DNA of 64,000 nt from positions 35,852,401 through 35,916,400 of the forward strand of contig JAQMRL010000004.1 of NCBI GenBank assembly GCA_035578175.1. Reading direction: 5' to 3'. The DNA is from Catonia carolina (lineage: Eukaryota; Arthropoda; Insecta; Hemiptera; Achilidae). Made by a program: the position numbers and the translations under genes. Each line of letters opens with the position of its first letter. The stretch's first letter is position 1. Below are positions 50,968 to 61,622 of this stretch, one piece after another. The notes under the pieces were generated by a model that was not told the DNA's origin, made no database searches, and was given only the letters and a program-made list of their open reading frames with translations.

Positions 50968-52784
50968 TATATGATAATATCGTAGCGAAAATCTTTTTAT
51001 CTAAAGTATAAATTTGTGGATTTCTTCAACATTAAACTCCAGACAAGATAAAGTTTAAAAAATCAACAAACTACAATTTTTTTATACGGTAAACTTAGTC
51101 TTTAAGCTTTAGCTACGATTTTTATTAAAACTGCAACGATAGCTTTTAGTTCAGGAAAAGTATATGAAGGTAACCGCTTACCCATTTCTTGTACATTTAG
51201 AAATACGTAGAAAGTTAGTTATTTTCTTTAATATGTTAAATTTTTGGCTATGAAGAACAGAAAAATTTATCAAAAAATGAGTAATTTAATTTATAAAATA
51301 CATTACATGACTTACATTATAAATCAGGTGATCTGAAAGAAATATGTTAAAAAATATGTTTCTTTTACAATGTATTTGTCATTATAAAAATAATCCTGTG
51401 AATTCGGAAGAAAAGAGGCAATGGATTTTTACATAATTTATTTTGACCAACGTAAACACTTTTTGAACAAAAAATCTTAGTAAAAATACTTTTTACCACT
51501 AGATGTTTACCACTAGAATTTTTTACTCGAACTTTTTTGTAGTAAATTTATTTTGATATTTCATTTCTTTACGAGGGTATAAGATCCATTACAACACGGT
51601 TGCATTTAGTGAACAGTAAATTGTTCAGTATTGAAAATGAGTTAAGGGCGAGACAAATTTAAAGACATTAAATCGATTTAATACAAACTTTTAATAAAAC
51701 TGGTTTCTCGTAACCAAAACGTACTTATTTTAATGTTTTGCGTTTTGAACAAACAGGAGAGTAATAATAGAACCGTTACTTTGAGAATCAAACCCAAAAT
51801 TACCAGAAATCAAACCTAAGATGTCTTAGCAAATAGTTAAGCAGTTGAATAGGCTAAAAATTCATTGAGATTGAGTGTTTCTATCAACAACCTTTCTTTT
51901 TATGTCAACGAAATCAATGAACTTCGTATTTTTTAACAACACCTCTAAGTTCTGGTTCTTTGGTCTTCCCATTCCTTTCTTGCTCAGTATCTTACCATCC
52001 AATATACTCAATGAAATCTTTACGTCTAATTACGTGTCCGGTATATATCAATTTGCTTTTATTTAACCAAAATGGTGGTTTTTCATCCTATTCCTTGTAG
52101 TACTTCATTATTCATCTTTTACTTGAACCAGTTTCTAATCCATTTGCTTCCGTAACCACTTCTCCATCGCTTATTGCTTCTAAAATAAATTTCAAAGTAT
52201 AAAAGTGTATCAGATGTCCCAACGTCTTTAGAAGACAAAATGGAAGGAAATTATGTGCAGCTGCTTTAACTGACATGGAGTATAGTGAATTTTCATCCTC
52301 AGCAAGTTTAGCGACGGATTATTATCGTTTTAAGTAGTAACGTTTGCAAAAATATCATCAATTGATCTACTTCAATAAATGTCTTGCAACTGATTATTTA
52401 ATTAGATGGCGTTATCCTAGTAATATTAACGTAAGGGTAATGAGTTACGTATCGCAAAGAAAACAATTTACCGTTTGTTAATTTTGCATTCTGTTTGTAA
52501 ATGATAGAATTAGTAGATATTATGTTTACCAATATCTCTTATTAAACCCATCTTTATTTAAATGTAAAATTTAAATAATCTTTATTTAAATGTAAACCCA
52601 TCTCTTTATTATATATAACGCCTTTCCTTTGTGTAGAAATGTGTAGTTTACCATGTTAGTAATTTTTTTATATTGTTATTATTATTTTAGACAATTTTAT
52701 TTTCTATAAATATATAACATTAAAACCTGTATGGTTTTATGGAATACAGTTGAAGTAGGCCAACAAAGATTCCAATATCGACAT
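50968..52784. other. Unassigned AT-rich stretch
   Basis: No gene recognised. A short direct duplication (CTTTATTTAAATGTAAA) lies at 52550-52605. Confidence 0.45.
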
Positions 52785-53030
52785 ACTGCAGCTGTTTCAA
52801 AACAATTGGTTATGTTCAATTACACGTGCAACTGGGTTCATACCAAAGTGAACATTATAAAGTGATCTAAATATTACGTCAGTTAAAGAGGAAATTTCCA
52901 GATAAGGTACTCAATATCAGAGAAGATTAGAATCACACTTCAATTATCTTGCCATAAATTTACTAGACAACTCAGACACAATAAGACGATTAAGCAAACA
53001 TTCACACGACTTGTTTTAAAAAAACATTCA
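52785..53030 (+). mobile_element. Jockey-clade LINE remnant
   Basis: One frame, with three stops, reads LQLFQNNWLCSITRATGFIP, then SDLNITSVKEEISR, GTQYQRRLESHFNYLAINLL, DNSDTIRRLSKHSHDLF and a stop. This is the C-terminal jockey pattern FQNKWLRSI..ATGFIP.. SDLNI..VKEEI..HPNYLA..RRLKR. Old, decayed copy without clear 3' tail. Confidence 0.7.
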
Positions 53031-53059
53031 TCACACTTTTAATAATCTTAAAAAAATAT

Positions 53060-53300
53060 TTTTAATATTTTTAGTGTTAGAACGATTTCTTTGTTTTATG
53101 AACACAAAAATTAATTTTTAACAAGAAATTTTGTATTTTTGTAACGTTGAAATTTCGGTCGGCAATGGCAGGCTTACGCCTGCAAGTTTTCTAAAAAATA
53201 AGGACTGGCACTTTTCGTACACCCTTATTAAAATTAAATAGTACTTCAAATCAAACTTTCAAACATTGTTTCTGCACTGAAAGGGTTTAAGAAAGAAAAT
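53060..53300 (-). repeat. Repeat family C (TTAA-type MITE), inverted partial copy
   Basis: Reverse complement of 54172-54395 at roughly 85 percent by eye: GTGTTAGAACGATTT, ATTAATTTTTAACAAGAAAT, TCGGTCGGCAATGGCAGGCT, TACGCCTGCAAGTTTTC, AATAAGGACTGGCACTTTTC, then CACTGAAAGGGTTTAA at the terminus. The GGCAGGCTTACGCCTGC block is itself a small palindrome. Confidence 0.75.
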
Positions 53301-54171
53301 GTTTGATAAATATTAATGATTTTATCCTTTAGTTATAAAAAACCTAAACACGATTGTAATAAAAAATTGGAGAATTTTCATTTCCAATTAAATAAAATTG
53401 TGAAATAGTTATTTTTGTTTATCATATCAAGCGAAAAAATAACGAGAAAATATTTTTCCCGTTAGCACTTTGCACGCTAAATTGTATTATTCCATAACAA
53501 GATTATTTCATTATTAAAATATGTGATAAGGTTAATAAAATGTGACATGATTGGAACTGATTATAAGTAACATTGTTCGCTTTTTTAAACGAGAACAGGT
53601 TAAAAGGATATCGACCATGTGTCCAGATAATAAATCATGATCGCATACATGTATACCAAACGATGCACCAAACCGTCTCATCCCGCATTACGTTATCCCA
53701 CACAACTGAGGGTGAGTAAAGGAAAAGATGAGCTATACATCATAATGTTCACCTGGACACTTCATTCTGCTATAATGTATCTTCTTGTTGTAAAAGGTCA
53801 GCTTTCTCGTTCACTTACTTTTTTGTCTTTGATTTTTTTGTAAGAAATGTTTCTATCTTGTTAGTTCTAACGTTCTTTTTCATCATACCATTCTAGGTGC
53901 TTTTTATATAAAAACATAATAGAAATTGCTGCAAAGTCATTTATGAACACTTTTAACACTTTTTTCACCTTGTACAGTATCATTTGTTAACAGTCAAATT
54001 ATGTTCCATTTTGTTTAAATAATTAAACTAAATCATAAAATTAACTGGGTTTAAGTGAACTTAAACATAAAATTAATACAATTTGAGGATAACGCAGTAG
54101 AATTTCTAGTACCAAACGGATTGTGGTGGACAAAATAACCAATTTTGGAACACAGAATGTGCATTTTATTT
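53301..54171. other. Unassigned stretch between inverted family-C copies
   Basis: AT-rich. No transposase or other gene recognised in the 870 bp between the arms. Confidence 0.45.
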
Positions 54172-54173
54172 TT

Positions 54174-54749
54174 AACCCTTTCAGCGCCGAAAAAATATTA
54201 AAAATTTTGATGTAAAGTGCCATTTAATTTGAATAAGGATGTACAAAAAGTGCCAGTCCTTATTTCGAAAACTTGCAGGCATAAGCCTGCCACTGCCGAC
54301 CAAAATTTCAAATTTACAGAAAAATAAAATTTCCTGTTAAAAATTAATTTTTATTGTGTTCATAAAAAACCGTTCTAACACTAAAAATATTCTAAATAGT
54401 TTGTTTTTTAGTTTATTTAAAGTCACATCGACAGCTTGATCATTAGCAACTACTGTGGGTTTTCGATTTTTAATGGTTGTTTTAACGTATTGAAATTTCC
54501 AGACCCTAGCCGGGTATCGAACCCGGAGCCTGTCACTTTGTATGCTAGTGTGATAGTCACTACTCCACGGAGGCGGTTTCAAAATACATTATTCCATTAA
54601 TTTTTGTTTATAAGTTTTTTTGGAAATGTTCGGTTATTCGGGTGTTGGCACTTTATGCATAACATACGGGCGTCCGGTAAACCGAATGTTATAACTACGT
54701 AAAATATATCGACGTCCTGTTTTCCGAACGTTGCTACTGAAAGGGTTGA
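54174..54749 (+). repeat. Repeat family C: TIR element with a tRNA-like insert
   Basis: Left end AACCCTTTCAGCGCCGAAAA; right end, reversed, AACCCTTTCAGTAGCAACGT: shared terminal inverted repeat AACCCTTTCAG. The left junction is TTTTTAA next to CCCTTTCAG, the right one is GGGTTGAA, so a TTAA target with one mutated copy is possible, as for piggyBac-type MITEs. No ORF. It carries the palindrome GGCAGGCTTATGCCTGC in inverse, the GTGCCA blocks, and a tRNA-like sequence at 54505-54580. About 575 bp. Confidence 0.6.
54505..54580 (-). repeat. tRNA-like sequence inside family C
   Basis: Minus strand: CCGCCTCCGTGGAGTAGTGA (box A-like), CTATCACACTAGCATACAAA (anticodon arm region), GACAGGCTCCGGGTTCGATA, CCCGGCTAGGGTCTGG. 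The T arm is perfect (CCGGG, TTCGATA, CCCGG; box B GGTTCGATAC). Acceptor pairing is poor. A tRNA pseudogene or SINE head, possibly a functional pol III promoter. Confidence 0.6.
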
Positions 54750-55009
54750 ATTACATATAGATAACCTAAAATTAAAATTGTATAGACGTATAAATTTTTA
54801 TTATTTATATAATTTGTTACCTCATATTATATATATTATATATAGTTAAAATGACAATATTAATAGTTAATATCAAAACATTAATAGTAAATATTATAGT
54901 GAATATTGTAGTTAATAGTATTAATAGATCATGTCTCTACTCCATCGGTGTTTCAGTCGTTTTCGGGCAATTCTTTGTAGGTCGTGAGAATGCATGCTGT
55001 ATATTTAGG
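54750..55009. other. Unassigned AT-rich gap
   Basis: TATA/ATTA-rich low-complexity DNA. Confidence 0.4.
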
Positions 55010-55405
55010 TATTATACCCATAACAGACAGGTGGAGTGTTAAAGTATTTTCACTTGATCTGCTAGTTCCAGGGCTACAAAAAATAGTAATGTTTTTTATC
55101 ACATGATCAGCCAATTATATGACTAAAACATTTAAGAACAGAAGAGGCAGACGTGTTAAAAATATCAGAGATTTTTCCTCTGAGAGTAGTGAATTTCATC
55201 ATTATATACCCAGACCCTGGGTGAATGAAATGAAGGTGTCATTTTGTAGGGTGGAAAGTAAATGCTTTTCCGAGGACCCGGCATGCTGATTAACATACTT
55301 TTTCACTCTGTGAGGAAGATAATGATAAACAAATTTACTACTTAGTTTATCTAGTAAAGCCTTTAGAGGTCTACCAGCATTTTGGCTGATGACCTGAACA
55401 AAAAC
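55010..55405 (-). repeat. Repeat family B, near-complete copy
   Basis: Inverse of 25660-26070: CCATAACAGACAGGTGGAGT, TATCACATGATCAGCCAATT, GAACAGAAGAGGCAGACGTG, ATTATATACCCAGACCCTGG, TGTAGGGTGGAAAGTAAATG, ACCCGGCATGCTGATTAACA, then AGAGGTCTACCAGCATTTTG, GCTGATGACCTGAAC. Confidence 0.75.
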
Positions 55406-56691
55406 ATTAAGACATTATTATGATTTTTTAGCTCTCTGAACCTGCAGTAAAATTTTGTAATGTGTCGTTCACGTAAGGAACTTGTAAGTTACGTATTTTA
55501 TATTGTTTTATTATATACGTCACCTGGAGAAGTAGTAATGAGTCACACGAATTTATTTTGGAAACTCTGTATTCGTGAAATGACTCTGCGACATCATAAA
55601 TCTGACACATACATACAAAATATCTTAATGATAGTAAAATGACATCAACGAATGAATTCGCTTAAAATAAATTTATTCTATTATTTAATTCATTAGTTTG
55701 ATTTTAGTAAGTGAGTTTGTGTAACTTATAATCCAAAATGTTGATTAACACAAAATGATGTAGCACTACGGCGTGTAATTTAATTATTTAGAGAAGACAT
55801 ATTTCTGGCAATGATTTAAGAAGAATTAAGTCAAAACTTTTGCATATATTTTTGCAATAGAAAATATAAATAAATTTTAAACTATTTTTAAATTTACAGA
55901 AGAGTTTTACTAGTTTTTTTAAATTCATTTAAAGACAAATAATAAAAAGTAGGTAATTTTATTAAGTACTTATTTTATATAATTTACCAGACCAATTTTA
56001 TGTAAGAACATCTCTATTAGATTTTAAGTTTTAGAGTTGAGAGAAGAAAATCAGATTCATAAAGACATAGAAGGAGGAAAATATGAAAGTGTGAGAGAAA
56101 CAGAGAATGAATTATAAGGCAAGAGGAAAATGAACGAGAGAGACGAAGACAGTTCTAAATTCATCCTCCAAGAGAAATCATATTAAACAATGAATATTTA
56201 TATCTCGTTCGTACTCATTTCGAGTACGAGTTCGTCTGCAACAATCCTTCTGCCGAATAACGTGGCTGGAAAAGCGTAGAAAAGTTTTTTGTACTGTACT
56301 TGAAATGACGTAGGATCTTTTCTTTTTGTATGGTTTTTACTTGTTTACAAGACTTATTAATAGTATTCTGTATTTATTTTTGTTTTATATATTTCTGCCT
56401 TAATTTATAAAATCAGTTATTTTTATTCCTCATTAAATCTTATTACATTAAGCGGATAATTTGTATAATACAAAATTATTTACATTTTTTCTTTCCAGAT
56501 TTCTATTGAATTTATTTAAAAGTTCTGTATTACAATTTGGGCACTGGGAATCGACACGAAGAGAGTTTGTTCTGTACCAAATAGATTCATTAAAAATTAA
56601 CCGATTTAACCGATTTAAATTTAACCGATTGGGTAACCGATTGAAAAATTGAAAAATTTAAATTTAACCGATTGGGTAAAGACATAATACA
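55406..56691. other. Unassigned AT-rich stretch
   Basis: No gene recognised. AATTTAACCGATTGGGTAA occurs twice within 56610-56680 as a short tandem duplication. Confidence 0.45.
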
Positions 56692-56695
56692 TTAA
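56692..56695. repeat. TTAA target duplication, left (piggyBac)
   Basis: TTAA directly before the terminal repeat CCTTCGAGCGCTCGC; its partner is at 58066-58069. Confidence 0.8.
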
Positions 56696-57359
56696 CCTTC
56701 GAGCGCTCGCAAGGGCGGCGAATTGGCCGCCTTTTTTCAAAGGCCGGCGTTATGTTATAATGGGTGTGAATTTATTATTGGGGCTTAAGGTATTCTCTAA
56801 TTACATATTTTTCCGTCTAACAACGTTCGAATCATTCCTATTGAACGTCTTTATTGGCAGCAGTTTAGTCTCAAAATTGTTATTGTCGAGAACGTTACGT
56901 AGTGCCGGGCAACCAACCGCCTTGCGAGTTTCTGTGTTCTTCTTTATGTACCTGTACATAATCTTTGACAACGTAAGTACATATCTTGCTTATTTCTATT
57001 ATATTCTACACATTTTTATTGTTTATAATAATAATAATAATAATTATTATTATTATATATTATATACAAATATTATAAATATATAAATAAATATAAATGA
57101 TAATAATAATTATAAGCATTGTTTATAACACGTAGTCTACTTATTGATAATATGATTCAGTAGATTTAATGTGTTTTTGTTTCTATACATCCAGAACGAC
57201 ACAAAATAGCCAATGGTCATATTATTTCACTTACTTGATATTGCGGGAATAAACTCGTTTAAAATCTTTTGAGCAAATAACCCTGACGATAACTCAATAA
57301 GAAGATATTCCTACAACTTGTGAATGAAACTCATGGAAGATAATTTGAAATACCGATCA

Positions 57360-57590
57360 ACACTTTGGTGCCTTCCCAAAGAAATGTACGCTTTTGGATT
57401 ACAGAGAAAAACCAGCGATAACCGCAGCATCTACAACGAACAAGCGACCTATTTGCTACTGATGTGGGTCTAAGAAAATAACAGAACACGACTTATTTGC
57501 CATAAATGCAAAAATCATGTGTGTAAAAATCATTCACAGCAAGAAGTAACCTGTAATTCTTGCCGCGAAAATATGGATGCTTCTCATGAA
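57360..57590 (+). pseudogene. piggyBac transposase C-terminal cysteine-rich domain remnant
   Basis: Two frames combine to FPKKCTLLDYREKPAITAAS, TTNKRPICY, a stop, CGSKK, then NRTRLICHKCKNHVCKNHSQ, QEVTCNSCREN. The spacing C-x2-C, R-T-R-x2-C-x2-C-x4-C-x2-H, C-x2-C is the zinc-binding domain at the end of piggyBac transposases, which binds the terminal repeats. One stop and one frameshift. The domain lies next to the right TIR, as expected. Confidence 0.8.
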
Positions 57591-57613
57591 AATATGGCGT
57601 AGTTTTAGAGAAA

Positions 57614-57835
57614 ATCGATTTTATATAATTTAATCATAAGTTTGAAGGTTTAATGGTTTAATTTTTTACAATTAAAGAATATTATTTCGATTTTATATAA
57701 TTTAATCATAAGTTTGAAGGTTTAATGGTTTAATTTTTTACAATTAAAGAATATTATTTCGATTTTATATAATTTAATCATAAGTTTAAAGATTTAATTA
57801 GGTTTAATTTTTTACAGTTCAAAAATAGTATTTGT
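57614..57835. repeat. 72-bp tandem repeat, three units, inside piggyBac
   Basis: Units begin CGATTTTATATAATTTAATC at 57616, 57688 and 57760. The first two are identical over their length; the third is diverged at its end (AAGATTTAATTAGGTTTAAT). Confidence 0.9.
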
Positions 57836-58065
57836 TTAATTAATTTTAATAATTAATAATGTTTTCTACTAGTTTTAAGTTATATACGTTTTGTAAAAAA
57901 AATAAATAAAGTCTTTCTTACCAAAAATTAATAATTGTATAATTATTTGTGTTCATGTACAATAGTTAAAACATTTAGACGAAATAAAACAAAGAAATCG
58001 GACAGCGGCCACTTGGCCGCTTTGAGAGCGCTGGCGGGATACTTAATATCGCGAGCGCTTGAAGG

Positions 58066-58069
58066 TTAA
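58066..58069. repeat. TTAA target duplication, right (piggyBac)
   Basis: TTAA directly after the right terminal repeat. Confidence 0.8.
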
Positions 58070-58470
58070 CACAACTATAATAGAAGTCTACAACAACAAT
58101 CCTGAGAAGATGGACGTAAAAATCTGAAGCATTGATTTTAATCTGTAACATTTCTAGGACGTTGAAATAAAATCAAGAACTTGAAGAAAACCAACAAGAA
58201 AAAATGAGAACCAAAGCATGGGCTGAACATAGCTTTGTTGAAAAGACCAAAATCGTAAGAGGGTGGTATGGATAATAGTACTAGGGTCAACAATTCCATC
58301 GAGTTGTCCAGTTCAATTCCAGGAGGGGATGATGTTCCTACTATTAAAATCGAAACAAAAAACTATCTAAATTAAAATGGGGTAAGGTGAAAATAAAACA
58401 AAAGATTTTGTATTGAACTTAAGCTACATAATAACATTCGCTTATTATTTTACTGTAACTTTTGTACTTT
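58070..58470. other. Unassigned stretch
   Basis: No gene or repeat recognised. Confidence 0.4.
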
Positions 58471-58478
58471 AACATGAA
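58471..58478. repeat. Target-site duplication, left copy (SINE 58479-58771)
   Basis: AACATGAA, repeated at 58772-58779. Confidence 0.7.
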
Positions 58479-58771
58479 CAACCCACCGAGTTGGTCCAGT
58501 AGTAAGCTCTGTATTTTGGAGACGAAAGTTTCGTGGTTCAAATCCTGGTAAAAGTACTTTTATACGGATTTGAGTATTACAGTGGATGCCGGTGTACATT
58601 GATGGTTGCGTCAATTAACCATACTTCTCAAGAATGGTCGGTCTGAGACTGTACAAGACTACACCTCATTTACACATCATACATTTTATCTTCATCTTAT
58701 TGGGTCGTAGGGTTGCTTATTATTCATAACTGAACAGATTACAAGGTACACATATTAGGGATTAAATAAAA
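58479..58771 (+). repeat. tRNA-derived SINE (family S)
   Basis: Head CAACCCACCGAGTTGGTCCA (box A), a shortened insert, GACGAAAGTTTCGTGGTTCA, AATCCTGG (perfect box B GGTTCAAATCC), body GGTGTACATTGATGGTTG, CAATTAACCATACTTCTCAA, GAATGGTCGGTCTGAGACTG, CATCTTATTGGGTCG, then a short A-rich end AAATAAAAA. An 8-bp duplication flanks it. It lacks the AACAGCTG insert found in the 42-kb and 23-kb copies. Confidence 0.85.
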
Positions 58772-58779
58772 AACATGAA
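58772..58779. repeat. Target-site duplication, right copy (SINE 58479-58771)
   Basis: AACATGAA, identical to 58471-58478. Confidence 0.7.
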
Positions 58780-59389
58780 ATCCGACTCAAAATTTGCCTT
58801 AACTATAAAAATAATAATAATATATTATACTATATAATAATTCTTCAGGTAAAATGGTACAATGTTTCAATTATGCATGATTTTGTTAATTTTTAACAAT
58901 TAGCGTTCTGTATTATCATTTTCAAAAAAAAAAATAAATACAAAAAACAATTTTAACAATAAATCTTCATCTTTTATGAAATGTTTATCATTGAAAGATA
59001 TAAATTACTTATTTTGTTTTTAATGTACGCTTTACAACTTTATTTTTTAGCGCATTACGCTGACGTTACGTCAAAGTTTTCTTTGTAATTTTTGTTTAAA
59101 AGTTTAAAACTTTGACGCAAAATTACCACAGTTCATTTTTTCATATAAAGACCCGTAACCTCAAAATCCGTTCGAGACTAACTGAAATTTAGGAGAATAA
59201 TATATTTTTTATGTACATTTGCATCAGTATCATAAAATTAGTAAACCTGTGTCAAATTAGTATTAATAATTATAAAAATTGAGGTATAATTGCAAACATT
59301 TTAAATTAGTTTTATATCTCAAAACATAATAGTTAAAACAGAAATGAGTAATTTTACTACCATGACTTTAAATTATATATTTTTATCTG
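58780..59389. other. Unassigned AT-rich stretch
   Basis: No feature recognised. Confidence 0.45.
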
Positions 59390-59815
59390 CCCATAACAGA
59401 CAGGTGGAGTATCAAATTATTTACACTCAACCTGTTCGTTTCAGGGCTAAAATAAACAGTTCTGTGTCTTATCTTATGGTCAGCCAATTAAATGACTGAA
59501 TCATTTAAGAACAGAATAGGTAGAGATGTAAAAGACAACAATCAGAATTATCTCCTCTGAAAGTAATAAATTTTATTATACAGCCAGACAACGACACCTT
59601 CACTTCATTCACCACAGGGTCTGTGATGAATGAAGTAAAGGTGTCGTTTGCAGAGTGGAAAATATGTGCTTTTCAGAGGACCTGGCATGCTGATAAGCAT
59701 ACTATTCCATTCATTGAGGAAGGCATGGTAAACCACCTCACTTATCGTTTTACTTAGTAAAACCTCTACAGGTTCAAACCAGCCTTTCGGCTGATTTCCT
59801 AAACAACACATATTA
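59390..59815 (-). repeat. Repeat family B with internal hairpin
   Basis: Inverse family-B copy: CCCATAACAGACAGGTGGAG, TATGGTCAGCCAATTAAATG, AAGAACAGAATAGGTAGAGA, TATTATACAGCCAGACAACG, then a 25-bp hairpin (59592-59616 with 59622-59646), then GTTTGCAGAGTGGAAAATAT, GGACCTGGCATGCTGATAAG, CCTCTACAGGTTCAAACCAG, CCTTTCGGCTGATTTCCTAA. Confidence 0.75.
59592..59646. repeat. 25-bp-arm hairpin within family B
   Basis: CGACACCTTCACTTCATTCA (CCACA) pairs with TGTGATGAATGAAGTAAAGG (TGTCG) around a 5-nt loop with two mismatches. In other family-B copies this position has only one of the arms. Confidence 0.85.
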
Positions 59816-59889
59816 TTGATAGCCTTGTTAAGTTTTAGTCGACTACTTCCAACGGTTTTTGAGTGAGAAATTCCAATTTTAATATGTAT

Positions 59890-60085
59890 CTCTAATTACT
59901 GGTTAAGAGTCGTTTAAAAGTATCCTGGAGTAGGGATGTAATATACAACACCGACCGGGGTTTACCACTAGATGATTTATTTAATCAAGTCGAGAACAGG
60001 ACATCACACATGGTAAATCATCATAAATATTGCTTATTTTAGTAAATCTCACAGTTGTAGTTGTTTCTAACCAAAGACAAAAATT
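59890..60085 (+). mobile_element. Jockey-clade LINE 3' end, short remnant
   Basis: Reads RLK, VSWSRDVIYNTDRG (RRLKRSWSRDL signature after a small frameshift), then a 3' UTR with CAAGTCGAGAACAGGACATC and CACAGTTGTAGTTGTTTCTA, shared with 43318-43515. Confidence 0.6.
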
Positions 60086-60692
60086 CTAAACGTTATGACC
60101 TACTTTTAAATTAATTTCTTTTGACGCTAAATTGCCTTGATTATCACAAGAGTCCTTACCACAAGATTAGATAATTTTTCTGTAGTCTGTATAAATAACT
60201 TAAGCGTTTGGGTGATGAATCAGAGAGTTCCTCTAACACCTTTCTTACTATTTCTCCTTTAAAATCTCTTTTCTTCTTTGATTTATTTTTTACATATTTC
60301 TTTGTCCTTTCATTGCCTTTTACGTCTATGTGGAGTCTTCAGTCAACTTTCATTTTAGTATTCTTCTCAGCGTTCTATCTTGCCTCATATTTTTGACATG
60401 CCCTAACCAGTATACAACCAGTATACCTAATGTATGATAGATATTGATTTAAATTATCAAGAACTTACAATTCTATAAAGGTTATTTATATATTATTTAT
60501 TATGAGTGGTTAGGAATGAAACAGTTGGTGTTTTACTGACCAATTTTTTGTTAATTCATTGTACGTCTGGCAACAATAATAGTGAAATATACCTGAAAAC
60601 AAAAAAATAACATTTTAATAAATTATGTAATTACATGATCAAATAATTTGAAACTAATATTTAAATAATTAATTTTCAGTTAAATGCTTTTT
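60086..60692. other. Unassigned AT-rich stretch
   Basis: No feature recognised. Confidence 0.45.
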
Positions 60693-61622
60693 TACTTTCG
60701 CTTGCCTATACGAATATAATATAGGAAGGAAGGTATTGTATTCTTGTCGAGTTTTCGAAATCGAGTATTCACCGGATCTACACGTTTTCAGACCCTCTGA
60801 ACCCAAAAAAACATGTTTTTAACGATTGATCTGTGTGTGTGTGTGTCTGTAAAAAAAATATCTTAAGCACGGAACATCGTAGGAACTTGAAACTTAAAAC
60901 TTAAGTTAGGTACGACTAGAAGGCTTGACTTGTACATTTTCATCAAAATCGGTCAACCGGAAGTAGTAGTTTATTCGTGTGATTTTTCACTTCTTTGTAA
61001 TTTTCTCAAAAACGGGTCCCTACGACGTTATTTAAAATCACCTCATTTACTAAAATTTTTATGCTCTACAAGATAGGGTAGGCGCCATGTCTGCTGAAAT
61101 TCTTGGTGAGGCTGTTTTCTCAAAAAATAATGATTTTTTTAAGATTGTGGCTTTAATTTATGCAGTTTTGCGCAAAAATGTTTAAATCCAAAATTATAGA
61201 GAATTTAAAATTCTACAACTATCATTTTAAAGTTTTATATAACGCTTAGTTTAGTGATTAGCGATTTCCTGTTTTCTTCACGAAAATGTGTAAAATATCG
61301 TTTTTTTTAAATTTCAGCCTAAGTATGCATTTTACGACAAAAGTGTATATAATCAAATTTATAGGAAATTAAAAGATCTACAACTTTTAATTACAGATTG
61401 TTTCTGTACAGAGCCTAGATTAGCGTGAAGGAGTGATTTTCCGTATTTTTAAACCAACCAGGTTGATTTTCATTTTGCGTCTTTCACTCATGGTTAAAGT
61501 TGGTTATGTTTATTGAGGTTGGTTTTTTTTGTTTATTTTTAATGTTTTATGACTAATTTTAAGTTATATTGTTAATTATTTACATTGGCAAGAGAAAGTC
61601 GTGTAATTGTTTTACACCAGAT
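60693..61622 (+). repeat. Repeat family H (Helentron-like), best complete copy
   Basis: ~930 bp. Left terminus TACTTTCGCTTGCCTATACG; right portion CATTGGCAAGAGAAAGTCGT, GTAATTGTTTTACACCAGAT. The motif ACTTTCKCTTGCC (60694-60706) recurs inverted at 61587-61599, so one inverted repeat is terminal and the other lies ~23 bp inside. A (TG)n tract sits at 60834-60848. ORFs are negligible. At least eight other copies or fragments occur in the window (10035, 11371, 17641, 22130, 30990, 38190, 43524, 45095/46655). Confidence 0.75.

Larger units (their letters stand above)
56696..58065 (+). mobile_element. Decayed piggyBac-type transposon with TIRs
   Basis: 1370 bp bounded by TTAA on both sides and by terminal inverted repeats CCTTCGAGCGCTCGC (56696-56710) and, reversed, CCTTCAAGCGCTCGC (58051-58065), 14 of 15 identical. 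Subterminal GC-rich palindromes follow at both ends (GGCGGCGAATTGGCCGCC left, GCGGCCACTTGGCCGC right). Near the right end the C-terminal cysteine-rich domain of a piggyBac transposase remains (57360-57590), while the catalytic DDD region is absent. So it is an internally deleted, non-autonomous copy, movable only with transposase from elsewhere. The ORF at 56760-57086 has no recognised motif. Confidence 0.85.

Noticed and set aside
56760..57086. 108-codon ORF inside the piggyBac element
   Set aside because: Ends in poly-Asn/Tyr from an AAT microsatellite and shows no piggyBac catalytic motifs; probably chance.
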